A DNA stretch of 64,000 nt. It comes from Paraburkholderia sp. BCC1885. Lineage in GTDB: Bacteria > Pseudomonadota > Gammaproteobacteria > Burkholderiales > Burkholderiaceae. This document shows, piece by piece, positions 8,988-19,335 of the stretch. Position 1 is the stretch's first letter. Each line of letters begins with the position of its first letter. The translations under genes and the position numbers were made by a program. Location: the NCBI RefSeq assembly GCF_900996235.1, contig NZ_CAAJGM010000111.1, forward strand, positions 496,001 to 560,000, in the 5' to 3' direction. The notes beneath the pieces were generated by a model. The model did no database searches. It was given only the letters and a program-made list of their open reading frames with translations, and was not told the origin of the DNA.

Positions 8988-10262
8988 TTACAGGTCGAGC
9001 AGCAGGCGTGCCGGGTCTTCCAGCGCGTCCTTCATGGCAACCAGCGACAGCACCGCTTCGCGACCGTCGATGATGCGGTGGTCGTAGGAGAGCGCCAGGT
9101 AGTTCATCGGGCGAATCACGATCTGGCCGTTTTCGACCACAGCGCGTTCCTTCGTAGCATGCACGCCGAGAATCGCCGATTGCGGCGGGTTGATAATCGG
9201 CGTCGACAGCATCGAACCGAACACACCGCCGTTCGAGATCGAGAACGTACCACCCGTCATTTCTTCGATCGACAGCTTGCCGTCCTTGGCCTTCTGGCCG
9301 AATTCGGCAATCTTCTTTTCGATGTCGGCGAGGCTCAGCTGATCGGCGTTGCGCAGGATCGGCACCACCAGGCCACGCGGCGAACCGACCGCGATACCGA
9401 TGTCGAAGTAGCCGTGATAGACGATGTCGTTACCGTCGATCGACGCGTTCACCAGCGGGAACTTCTTCAGCGCGTGAACCGCCGCCTTGACGAAGAACGA
9501 CATGAAGCCGAGCTTCACGCCATGTTCCTTCTCGAACTTGTCCTTGTACTTGTTGCGCAGATCCATCACCGGCGCCATGTTCACTTCGTTGAACGTCGTG
9601 AGGATGGCGTTGGTTTGCTGCGACTCGAGCAGGCGTTCGGCGATACGCGCACGCAGACGCGACATCGGCACGCGCTGTTCCGGACGATCCTTGAGCCATG
9701 CGTCGGCGGAGGCTGGGGCCTTCACGTCCGGCAGCGACGGCCTGGCGGCCTTCGGTGCAGCGGCCGGTGCCGGGGCAGCCTTGGCAGCCGGTGCGCCGGC
9801 GCTCAGCACGTCGCCCTTGGTGATACGGCCGTCGCGGCCCGTGCCGGACACGTCGCCGGCGCCCAGACCCTTCTCAGCCATGATCTTGCCGGCGGCCGGC
9901 GAGGCGGCGGTGTTTGCACCCGTTGCGGATGCAGCTTGCGCGGCAGGCGCGGCGGCCGGTGCGGGAGCCGCAACCGGAGCCGGCTTCACTTCTGCTTCGA
10001 CGGCAGCGGCGCCAGCCGTGCCTTCCGTGTCGATCTTCGCGATCACCTGATCGGCGGTGACGGTATCGCCGTCGTTGGCGATCACTTGCGCGAGCACGCC
10101 GGCCGAGGGGGCCGGCACTTCCAGCACGACCTTATCGGTCTCGATTTCGATGAGGATCTCGTCTTGCGCGACAGCCTCGCCGGGCTTCTTCTTCCACTGC
10201 AGCATAGTGGCTTCCGAAACCGACTCCGAAAGTTGCGGGACCTTGACTTCTACAATAGCCAT
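8988..10262 (-). CDS. odhB: 2-Oxoglutarate dehydrogenase E2, dihydrolipoyllysine-residue succinyltransferase
   Basis: The 424-residue protein has a single N-terminal lipoyl domain with the modified lysine in ETDKV (K44), an alanine/proline-rich flexible linker, a peripheral-subunit-binding domain (a [13 protein letters not shown] segment) and a C-terminal acyltransferase domain with the catalytic-region [11 protein letters not shown] near the end. It transfers the succinyl group to CoA. It is flanked by sucA upstream and lpdA downstream on the same strand. The start is the MAIVEVKVP typical of the family. Confidence 0.96.
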   Translation of the reverse strand: MAIVEVKVPQLSESVSEATMLQWKKKPGEAVAQDEILIEIETDKVVLEVPAPSAGVLAQVIANDGDTVTADQVIAKIDTEGTAGAAAVEAEVKPAPVAAPAPAAAPAAQAASATGANTAASPAAGKIMAEKGLGAGDVSGTGRDGRITKGDVLSAGAPAAKAAPAPAAAPKAARPSLPDVKAPASADAWLKDRPEQRVPMSRLRARIAERLLESQQTNAILTTFNEVNMAPVMDLRNKYKDKFEKEHGVKLGFMSFFVKAAVHALKKFPLVNASIDGNDIVYHGYFDIGIAVGSPRGLVVPILRNADQLSLADIEKKIAEFGQKAKDGKLSIEEMTGGTFSISNGGVFGSMLSTPIINPPQSAILGVHATKERAVVENGQIVIRPMNYLALSYDHRIIDGREAVLSLVAMKDALEDPARLLLDL

Positions 10263-10359
10263 TTTGTGATTTTCCTGAATACGTATCTGGTGACAACGAA
10301 CCGTCTGCGAACCTCGATCTGCCGCGTCTCACTAGGGGAGGCCGCGCCCGATGCGGTGC

Positions 10360-10382
10360 GGGAAAGCGCACTGCGCTTTCCC
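10360..10382 (-). other. Hairpin in the sucA-odhB spacer
   Basis: GGGAAAGCGCA and TGCGCTTTCCC form a near-perfect palindrome in the 136-base gap between sucA and odhB. There is no T-run, so it probably affects mRNA stability or processing within the operon and is unlikely to be a full terminator. Confidence 0.5.
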
Positions 10383-10398
10383 GGTCCGGTTCAATAAG

Positions 10399-13260
10399 TT
10401 ATTTAGCGATCGACGCGCTCTTCAGACGGCCGAATGCACCTTCGATCAGCGCCTTCAGCTGCTCGTAATGCTTCGCGTAGTACCCGACTGCCGGTGAAGC
10501 CGAAGCCGGACGGCCGCTGTATGCCAGCTTCTGTCCGTCCTTCATGCCTTCCTTCAGGTGATGCTCGATGTAGAACCACGGGCCCTGATTCTGCGGCTCG
10601 TCCTGCACCCAGACCACTTCGGTCGCATTGTCGTACTTCTTCATTTCCGCTTCGAACTGCTTGTGCGCGAACGGATAGAGCTGTTCGATACGGACGATCG
10701 CGACGTCGTTTGCCTTGACTTCACGGCGATGCGCGATGATGTCGTAGTACACGCGGCCCGAGCAGACGATCACGCGCTTGACCTTCTTCGCTTCGATCGC
10801 TTCGTCGGTTTCGCCGAGGATCGGCTGGAACGCGCCCTTCGCCAGTTCGGACAGGTCCGACACGGCTTCCTTGTGACGCAGCAGCGACTTCGGCGTGGCG
10901 ACGATCAGCGGCTTCCTGAACAGGCGGATCATCTGACGGCGCAGCAGGTGGAAAATCTGCGCCGGCGTGGTGGGCTGAACGACCTGCATGTTGTGATCTG
11001 CGCACAACTGCAGGAAACGCTCGATACGCGCCGACGAGTGCTCCGGACCCTGACCTTCGTAGCCGTGCGGCAGCAGCATCGTGAGACCCGACACGCGACC
11101 CCACTTCACTTCGCCCGACGAGATGAACTGGTCGATCACGACTTGCGCGCCGTTCACGAAGTCGCCGAACTGCGCTTCCCACGCGACGAACGTGTTCGGT
11201 TCAGCGGTCGAGTAACCGTATTCGAAACCGAGCACGGCTTCTTCCGACAGCACCGAGTCGATCACCGTGAACTTCGCCTGACCTTCAGCGATGTTCTGCA
11301 GCGGCACATACGTGCCGTCGTTCCAGCGTTCGCGGTTCTGGTCGTGCAGCACCGCGTGACGGTGCGTGAACGTGCCGCGGCCCGAATCCTGACCGGTCAG
11401 ACGAACTGCGTAGCCCGACGCGACCAGCGACGCGAATGCCAGGTGTTCGCCCATGCCCCAGTCGAGCTTCGCTTCGCCACGGCCCATCGCGCGACGGTCG
11501 TTGATGACGCGCTCGACCAGCGGGTGAACCTTGAAGTTTTCCGGGATCGTGGTGATGCGCTCAGCAAGGCGCTTCAGTTCCGCGAGCGGCACTGCGGTGT
11601 CCGCGGCGTCGGTCCACTTGCGGTTCAGGAACGGCACCCAGTCCACCGCGTACTTGCTCTTGTAGTTCGAGAGCACCGGGTCGATGGTGTGATGGCCTTC
11701 GTCCATCGCCTTGCGGTAAGCCTTGACGTACTCTTCCGCGTCAGCGGCCGTGATCACGCCCTGCTGCACCAGCTTTTCAGCGTACAGTGCGCGCGTGCCC
11801 GGATGCTTGGCGATGGTCTTGTACATCAGCGGCTGCGTGACCGCCGGCGTGTCCTGCTCGTTGTGGCCGAGCTTGCGGAAGCAGACGATGTCGACGACGA
11901 CGTCCTTGTGGAACTGCATCCGGAAGTCGATGGCGAGCTGCGTAGCCAGCACCACTGCTTCAGGATCGTCACCGTTCACGTGCAGCACCGGTGCTTCGAT
12001 CATCTTGACGACGTCCGAGCAGTACAGCGTCGAGCGCGAGTCGCGCGGGTCCGACGTGGTGAAGCCGATCTGGTTGTTGATAACGATGTGCAGCGTGCCA
12101 TGCGTGCCGTAACCACGCGTTTGCGCGAGGTTCAGCGTTTCCATCACCACGCCCTGGCCGGCGAAAGCCGCGTCGCCGTGAATCTGCACCGGCAGCACTT
12201 GCAGGCCGCTGTCGTCGCCGCGACGGTCCATACGGGCCTTGGCCGAGCCTTCGACCACCGGGTTGACGATTTCGAGGTGCGACGGGTTGAACGCGAGCGA
12301 CAGGTGAACCGGGCCGCCTTCGGTCGAGACGTCCGACGAGAAACCCTTGTGGTACTTGACGTCGCCAGCCGGCAGATCGTCGACGTGCTTGCCTTCGAAC
12401 TCGGCAAACAGGTCAGCCGGCATCTTGCCGAGCGTATTGACCAGCACGTTCAGACGGCCGCGGTGGGCCATGCCGATGACGATTTCCTGAACGCCACGAG
12501 CGCCGCCATGGCGCACCACTTCGTCCATCGAGGCGATGAAGCTCTCGCCGCCTTCCAGCGAGAAGCGCTTCTGACCGACGTACTTGGTGTGCAGGAAGCG
12601 CTCGAGGCCTTCAGCTGCCGTCAGGCGATTGAGAATGTGCTTTTTCTTGTCAGCCGAGAAGTTCGGCGTCGAACGGATCGACTCGAGCTTCTCCTTCCAC
12701 CAGCGCTTCTGTTCCGGATCGCTGATATACATGTACTCGGCGCCGATCGTGCCGCAGTACGTGTCGCGCAATGCCTTGACGATTTCACGCAGCGAGGCGC
12801 GCTCGAAACCGAAGTACAGATTGGTTGCGCTGAACTCCTGGTCCATGTCGGCTTCGGTGAAGTCGTAGAACGCGGGTTCGAGTTCGGGAATGGCGGGACG
12901 TTCGCGGCGCTTAAGCGGATCGAGATTGGCCCATTGCGTGCCAAGGAAGCGATATGCGCCGATGAGGGACTGGACGTAGACCTGCTTGCGTGCGGTGGCG
13001 ATATCGTCGCCGCCGGCTGCGGTGCGCGGGATGAAGGCGTTGGCCTTGGCGCGTTGGGCAAACGATTCGACGATCGGGCCGTGGGCCACGTCGTTGGCAT
13101 TGCTGCCGTCCGATGCAGGAACGTTCTGCAACGCGTCGAAATAGCTGCGCCAGTTCTCGGGCACTGACGCCGGATTATCGAGATACGCTTCGTACATTTC
13201 TTCTACGTACGGAGCATTGCCGCCGAACAGATAGGAGTTCGACTGGAATTGCTTCATCAT
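10399..13260 (-). CDS. sucA: 2-Oxoglutarate dehydrogenase E1 component
   Basis: Thiamine-diphosphate-dependent decarboxylase of the citric acid cycle. The product from ATG 13260 is 953 residues, normal for the family. It has the N-terminal SNSYLFGGNAPYVEEMYEAYL segment that docks E1 to E2, the active-site region GMAHRGRLNVL, the diphosphate-binding GHNEQDTPAVTQP segment and the C-terminal transketolase-like domain ending in QDEPQNQGPW. The start at 13260 is placed 8 bases behind AAAGGTGAG; a GTG four codons upstream overlaps that site and is less likely. First gene of sucA-odhB-lpdA. Confidence 0.96.
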   Translation of the reverse strand: MMKQFQSNSYLFGGNAPYVEEMYEAYLDNPASVPENWRSYFDALQNVPASDGSNANDVAHGPIVESFAQRAKANAFIPRTAAGGDDIATARKQVYVQSLIGAYRFLGTQWANLDPLKRRERPAIPELEPAFYDFTEADMDQEFSATNLYFGFERASLREIVKALRDTYCGTIGAEYMYISDPEQKRWWKEKLESIRSTPNFSADKKKHILNRLTAAEGLERFLHTKYVGQKRFSLEGGESFIASMDEVVRHGGARGVQEIVIGMAHRGRLNVLVNTLGKMPADLFAEFEGKHVDDLPAGDVKYHKGFSSDVSTEGGPVHLSLAFNPSHLEIVNPVVEGSAKARMDRRGDDSGLQVLPVQIHGDAAFAGQGVVMETLNLAQTRGYGTHGTLHIVINNQIGFTTSDPRDSRSTLYCSDVVKMIEAPVLHVNGDDPEAVVLATQLAIDFRMQFHKDVVVDIVCFRKLGHNEQDTPAVTQPLMYKTIAKHPGTRALYAEKLVQQGVITAADAEEYVKAYRKAMDEGHHTIDPVLSNYKSKYAVDWVPFLNRKWTDAADTAVPLAELKRLAERITTIPENFKVHPLVERVINDRRAMGRGEAKLDWGMGEHLAFASLVASGYAVRLTGQDSGRGTFTHRHAVLHDQNRERWNDGTYVPLQNIAEGQAKFTVIDSVLSEEAVLGFEYGYSTAEPNTFVAWEAQFGDFVNGAQVVIDQFISSGEVKWGRVSGLTMLLPHGYEGQGPEHSSARIERFLQLCADHNMQVVQPTTPAQIFHLLRRQMIRLFRKPLIVATPKSLLRHKEAVSDLSELAKGAFQPILGETDEAIEAKKVKRVIVCSGRVYYDIIAHRREVKANDVAIVRIEQLYPFAHKQFEAEMKKYDNATEVVWVQDEPQNQGPWFYIEHHLKEGMKDGQKLAYSGRPASASPAVGYYAKHYEQLKALIEGAFGRLKSASIAK

Positions 13261-13390
13261 TTTTACGCTCACCTTTCTTCGAGTTTCTCGAGAAATAGCG
13301 GGTTACCGAAACCTTCCGCGACACGGCCTGACCGTTTGGCGGATTGCGCGAATCAAGTCTTGCTTGGAAGGACCTTAACTTGCATCCGCG
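13261..13390 (-). promoter_or_regulatory. sucA 5' leader, candidate sucA RNA motif
   Basis: A Burkholderiales-specific structured leader upstream of sucA is described as the sucA RNA motif (established knowledge; I recall it without an alignment). Here the minus-strand leader contains CCTTCC that can pair with GGAAGG about 60 bases later, a GGTT/AACC hairpin directly after it, a TTTCTCGAGAAA palindrome, and then the AAAGGTGAG ribosome-binding site. That arrangement fits a cis-acting element close to the ribosome-binding site. Membership of the named family is an inference until a covariance search is done. Confidence 0.45.
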
Positions 13391-13396
13391 CAAGCA

Positions 13397-13412
13397 TATC
13401 ACATAAGTGATA
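13397..13412. promoter_or_regulatory. Perfect palindrome upstream of sucA, operator candidate
   Basis: TATCAC-ATAA-GTGATA lies about 140 bases upstream of the sucA start, in AT-richer sequence where the promoter is expected. Its form resembles operators of GntR-type repressors, but no specific regulator can be assigned. Confidence 0.4.
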
Positions 13413-13533
13413 GTGCAGATAGCAGGCACAGTGCCGCGGAACCCTTTGCTGGCGGGCTTTCGCGGACCTTTCCAAGATACGCAATAGCGTTATTCAATCC
13501 CCGTCGAAATGACGCGTTGCAGAATCCGGAATA

Positions 13534-13562
13534 ACAAAAGCCGCCCGAAGGCGGCTTTTGTG
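13534..13562 (-). terminator. Intrinsic terminator of typA
   Basis: AAAAGCCGCC (13536-13545), loop CGAA, GGCGGCTTTT (13550-13559), about 50 bases past the typA stop. It isolates typA from the sucA operon; the flanking A and T runs make it usable from either side. Confidence 0.85.
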
Positions 13563-13601
13563 TTGCGCTGCACGATGGCAATGCGCGGCCCTGGCGGCTG
13601 A

Positions 13602-15428
<1,827 letters not shown>

Positions 15429-15814
15429 AGGAACCTGAAGACAGTTGAGTGCGCCAGCTGCAGCATTGTGTACAAAGCCAACAAAGCCCAAAGCGCACTT
15501 TTGGGAACCCAATATTGTAGCACGCGTAGATTAAGGTTCTCTGGTATTCCCTTAGTTGCCCCTTATTTGCCCCGCATTTGTCGTCTCATTGGCCCTCGCT
15601 TTGCCTTCTCACGCACCGTCATCCATCCTCGCCGCACCCGCGGCGGCATGCCGTTCGCCTGACAGATTTTTCTTTCTTTTTCCCTCAGCGCCTTGCAGGC
15701 GGCCTGCCCCGACACGCCGCGATGGCGGCCCCTGTCGGGCCGCCCCTCGCATATTGGCGTGCGCATTTGAACCGGCCGGACTGAGAAAGACCCTTACCCG
15801 AACCGCAATAACGC

Positions 15815-15844
15815 TTGCCGCGTCAATTAACGGCCCTCTATAAT
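15815..15844 (+). promoter_or_regulatory. Probable sigma-70 promoter of the marR-efflux operon
   Basis: TTGCCG (15815-15820), 18-base spacer, consensus TATAAT (15839-15844), about 27 bases upstream of the marR start. The 442-base gap between the divergent typA and marR genes (15429-15870) otherwise holds the weaker typA promoter region and no recognisable gene. Confidence 0.6.
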
Positions 15845-15870
15845 CCTGCTTAGTCAACCATTGCAGTCGC

Positions 15871-16401
15871 ATGAGAATCATGAGCGATCAGAACCTTACG
15901 GTGTCGTCGGAAATCAGTTCCTATCAATTAGGCGAAAGCGTCGGCTATCTGATTGCACGCGTGCGATCGACCATGGCGAACCTGGTCACCCAGCGCACCA
16001 TGGCCGAGCTGGGCATCACCAGCCAGCAAGGCAGCATCCTGTTCATGGTGGCCAGCGGCAAGTGCCTGCTGGCGGCGGAACTAGCCCGCGAATATGGCAT
16101 CGACGCCAGCGCAGTCACCCGTCTGGTGGACCGGCTGGAGAAACGCGGCCTGCTCAACCGGGTGCGCAGCGTCGAGGACCGGCGGGTCGTGCGGCTCGCC
16201 CTGACCCCCGAGGGCCACGCCATCGCCGCCCGCATGCCGGCGATCTTCAACGGTGTGATCGACCACCTGCTGTCCGGCTTCACGGCGGAAGAGGTCGGCT
16301 TTCTGAAGAGCATGTTGCGCCGCGTGCTGACCAACAGCGGCTGCGATCTATCCGGCATAACCCGTGATGCGACAACAAATTTGGACGCTAAAACGTCATA
16401 A
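15871..16401 (+). CDS. MarR-family transcriptional regulator
   Basis: The 176-residue protein has the winged-helix MarR fold: a helix SYQLGESVGYLIARVRSTM, a recognition-helix region GIDASAVTRLVDRLEKRGLL and the wing RVRSVEDRRVVRLALTPEG with its characteristic DxRxxxLxLT pattern. It stands 52 bases before an outer-membrane efflux gene and is the first gene of a four-gene efflux operon, so it most likely represses the operon and responds to a substrate of the pump (inference from EmrR/MarR systems). Two in-frame ATGs (15871 and 15880) are possible; neither has a clear ribosome-binding site. Confidence 0.9.
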   Translation: MRIMSDQNLTVSSEISSYQLGESVGYLIARVRSTMANLVTQRTMAELGITSQQGSILFMVASGKCLLAAELAREYGIDASAVTRLVDRLEKRGLLNRVRSVEDRRVVRLALTPEGHAIAARMPAIFNGVIDHLLSGFTAEEVGFLKSMLRRVLTNSGCDLSGITRDATTNLDAKTS

Positions 16402-16453
16402 GCTGTTTGCAGCGTCCACCATTACAATTTACTGACACTCAAAGAGTCGAGAG

Positions 16454-18025
16454 ATGAAATCCCTTTCCCTGTCCGCGCCCGGGATCTCGTGCCGGGCCGC
16501 CGTCACCGCAGCGGTGGCGGCGCTTGCCTTCACGGGATGCGCGAACTACAGCGGTATCAAGAGCGACAAGCAGATGTCCTCGCCCACGCAGTACGAGTCC
16601 AGCCAGAGCGTGCCGTCGCAGGGCGGCCAATGGCCGTCGCTCGACTGGGCTAACCAGTTCGGCGACCCGCAGCTGCCGCAACTGATCGCCGAGGCGCTGC
16701 AAGGCAATCCGTCGATCGCCCAGGCGCAGGCGCGCATCGCCAAGGCCTCGTCGTATATCGAAAGCTCGCGCTCGGCGCTGTTCCCGAAGGTCAACGGCAG
16801 CTATTCGTGGAACCGCGAGATCTTCTCGGCCAACTCGATCTACCCGCCGCCCTACGGCGGCACCTGGTATAGCGAAAACAACGTGCTGGCGAGCGCCTCG
16901 TGGGATCTGGACCTGTGGGGCAAGAACCACCAGCGCCTCGGCCAGGCCGTGTCGCAGGAAAAAGCCGCCGAAGCGGAGATGCAGCAGGCGCGCGTGACGC
17001 TGGCGGCGTCGGTCGCCAGCACCTATAACCAGCTTGCGCAGCTGTACGCGCTGCGCGACATCGCCGCGCGTGAAATCGCCAATCGCCAGGATATTGGCCG
17101 CATCACGAATGGCCGCGTGGTGGCCGGCCTCGACACCAATGTCGAGCGCCAGACCGCCAACGGCAACATCGCTTCGAGCGAGGCGAACGTGACGGACCTC
17201 GACGGCCAGATCACCACCGTGCGCTATCAGCTCGGCGCGCTGCTCGGCAAGGGGCCGGACCGCGGCCTGCAGATCGCCAAGCCGGTGCTGACGGCCGGCA
17301 ACGCCGTGACGCTGCCGGACAACGTCCCGGCCGATCTGGTGTCGCGCCGCCCGGACATCGTGGCGGCACGCTGGCAGGTCGAAGCCGAACTGCATGACGT
17401 GAAAGAAGCCAAGGCGGAGTTTTTCCCGGACATCAACCTGTCGGCCGGCATCGGTTTCGACGCGTTCGGCTGGGGCCGCTTCCTGACCTCGGCGAGCCGC
17501 AACATGCAGCTCGGGCCGGCGATCCACCTGCCGATCTTCGACGCCGGCGCACTGCGCTCGCAACTGAAGGGCCGCTACGCCGACTTCGACCTCGACGTGG
17601 CGAACTACAACCAGACGCTGATCAACGCGCTGTCGGACGTGGCTACGCAAATCGCCACGATCCGCTCGATCGACCAGCAGTCGGGCGACGCCCAGCGCGC
17701 GCTGGACGCCTCGGCCAAAGCGTATCAACTGGCGGTGATCCGCTACAAGGCCGGCCTGTCGGAGCAATTGCAGGTGTTGAATGCGGACCAGAACCGCCTC
17801 GCCGCCGAACAGACCGTGACGAACCTGAAGATGCGCCGCCGCGACATGCAGATTGGCCTGATCAAGGCGCTGGGCGGCGGTTTCGACGCCACGCAAACCG
17901 GTCTTGCCGTGCCTGCCGACAGTGAAGCCGCCGCGCAGGCCGCCCCTTCAGCCAGCGCACCGGCCGCCGCGGCGAACCCGCCGGCGGCATCCGCAGCACC
18001 GGCCGCGCAGGCCGCAGCGAACTGA
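16454..18025 (+). CDS. NodT-family outer-membrane efflux lipoprotein
   Basis: The 523-residue protein has a lipoprotein signal ending AFTGC (acylated Cys near residue 29), followed by two OEP-type repeats of long alpha-helices rich in Ala, Gln and Leu that form the periplasmic TolC-like tunnel, and a conserved LVSRRPDIVAARW segment typical of NodT/OprM proteins. A disordered Ala/Pro-rich tail of about 35 residues ends the protein. It forms the outer-membrane channel for the EmrA/EmrB-like pair encoded immediately downstream (spacing about 55 bases). Confidence 0.92.
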   Translation: MKSLSLSAPGISCRAAVTAAVAALAFTGCANYSGIKSDKQMSSPTQYESSQSVPSQGGQWPSLDWANQFGDPQLPQLIAEALQGNPSIAQAQARIAKASSYIESSRSALFPKVNGSYSWNREIFSANSIYPPPYGGTWYSENNVLASASWDLDLWGKNHQRLGQAVSQEKAAEAEMQQARVTLAASVASTYNQLAQLYALRDIAAREIANRQDIGRITNGRVVAGLDTNVERQTANGNIASSEANVTDLDGQITTVRYQLGALLGKGPDRGLQIAKPVLTAGNAVTLPDNVPADLVSRRPDIVAARWQVEAELHDVKEAKAEFFPDINLSAGIGFDAFGWGRFLTSASRNMQLGPAIHLPIFDAGALRSQLKGRYADFDLDVANYNQTLINALSDVATQIATIRSIDQQSGDAQRALDASAKAYQLAVIRYKAGLSEQLQVLNADQNRLAAEQTVTNLKMRRRDMQIGLIKALGGGFDATQTGLAVPADSEAAAQAAPSASAPAAAANPPAASAAPAAQAAAN

Positions 18026-18080
18026 ATCCGAGTGCCCACCCGAATAAACGACGCAGATTGAAAGAATACGGAGCATATCA

Positions 18081-19304
18081 ATGAGCACCCCCCAGCAACC
18101 TGCCGCCAGCGCACAACCGGCGAACAACAACAAACGCAAGCGCCTGATGACGCTGCTCGTCATCGTGATCCTGATTGCGGCAGTCGCCTACGGTCTGTAC
18201 TACTTCCTCGACGCGCGCTTTCACGAGTCGACCGACGACGCCTACGTGAACGGCAACGTGGTGCAGATCACGCCGCAGGTGACCGGCACGGTCATCGCGG
18301 TCAACGCGGACGACACGCAGACGGTCAAGGCAGGCGACCCGGTCGTCGTGCTCGACCCGGCCGACGCCCGCGTCGCGCTGCAGCAGTCCGAAGCCGATCT
18401 CGGCCAGGTGGTGCGCCAGGTGCGCGGCCTGTTCGCGGACGACAACCAGTATCAGGCGCAAGTCGAAGTGCGCGAGGCGGATCTGTCGCGCGCCCAGGAC
18501 GACCTGCGCCGCCGCATGATGGTGGCCCAGACCGGCGCCGTCTCGCAGGAAGAAATCTCGCACGCCCGCGACGCCGTGAAAAGCGCCCAGGCCGCGCTCG
18601 ACGCCGCCCGGCAGCAACTCGCCTCGAACCGCGCGCTGACCGCCAACACGACGATCGCCGACCATCCGAACGTCCTCGCCGCGGCGGCCAAGGTGCGCGA
18701 CGCCTACCTCGCGAACGCCCGCAACACGCTGCCGGCGCCGGTCACCGGCTACGTCGCCAAGCGTTCGGTACAGGTGGGTCAACGCGTCTCGCCGGGCAAT
18801 CCGCTGATGGCGATCGTGCCGCTGAACGGCGTGTGGGTCGATGCCAACTTCAAGGAAGTGCAGCTCAAGCACATGCGCATCGGCCAGCCGGTCGAACTGA
18901 CGGCGGACGTGTACGGTTCGTCGGTGGTGTTCCACGGCAAGGTGGTCGGCTTCTCGGCCGGCACGGGCTCGGCCTTCTCGCTGCTGCCGGCGCAAAACGC
19001 CACCGGCAACTGGATCAAGGTGGTGCAGCGTCTGCCGGTACGGATCCAGCTCGACCCGCAGGAACTCGAAAAACACCCGCTGCGTATCGGCCTGTCGATG
19101 GACGTCGACGTCAGCATCAAGGACGAAAACGGCGGCCAGCTCGGCGACGCGCAGAACACGGTCTATCAGACCAACGTGTTCGACAAGTACGGCGACGAAG
19201 CCGACGCCGAAATCGCCCGCATCATCGCGCAAAACGCCGGCCCGAACGGCGGTGCGCAGAAGTCGGCCGAGCGCGACGCGAAGCCCGCCGCCAAGGCGAT
19301 GTAA
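18081..19304 (+). CDS. EmrA/HlyD-type membrane fusion protein of a multidrug efflux pump
   Basis: A 407-residue periplasmic adaptor with a short Gln/Pro/Asn-rich cytoplasmic start, one membrane helix at about residues 22-42, then the biotin-lipoyl-like STDDAYVNGNVVQITPQVTGTV segment characteristic of EmrA proteins, a long coiled-coil hairpin and the matching lipoyl half (PAPVTGYVAKRSVQVGQRV). It links the MFS pump encoded next to the upstream outer-membrane channel. A GGAG site precedes the ATG. The gene lies between nodT-like and emrB-like genes, all on the same strand. Confidence 0.93.
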   Translation: MSTPQQPAASAQPANNNKRKRLMTLLVIVILIAAVAYGLYYFLDARFHESTDDAYVNGNVVQITPQVTGTVIAVNADDTQTVKAGDPVVVLDPADARVALQQSEADLGQVVRQVRGLFADDNQYQAQVEVREADLSRAQDDLRRRMMVAQTGAVSQEEISHARDAVKSAQAALDAARQQLASNRALTANTTIADHPNVLAAAAKVRDAYLANARNTLPAPVTGYVAKRSVQVGQRVSPGNPLMAIVPLNGVWVDANFKEVQLKHMRIGQPVELTADVYGSSVVFHGKVVGFSAGTGSAFSLLPAQNATGNWIKVVQRLPVRIQLDPQELEKHPLRIGLSMDVDVSIKDENGGQLGDAQNTVYQTNVFDKYGDEADAEIARIIAQNAGPNGGAQKSAERDAKPAAKAM

Positions 19305-19335
19305 GCCGCGCCACGCTCAAGAAGGTTTCCTAAAC

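Noticed and set aside
7449..10397. A 982-codon plus-strand open frame covering lpdA and odhB
   Set aside because: It is antisense to two well-conserved enzymes, is His/Arg/Val-rich and has no start signal; long antisense frames are a by-product of the high-GC codon bias.
10558..13167. An 869-codon plus-strand open frame antisense to sucA
   Set aside because: Same reason: mirror of sucA codons with no domain or ribosome-binding site.
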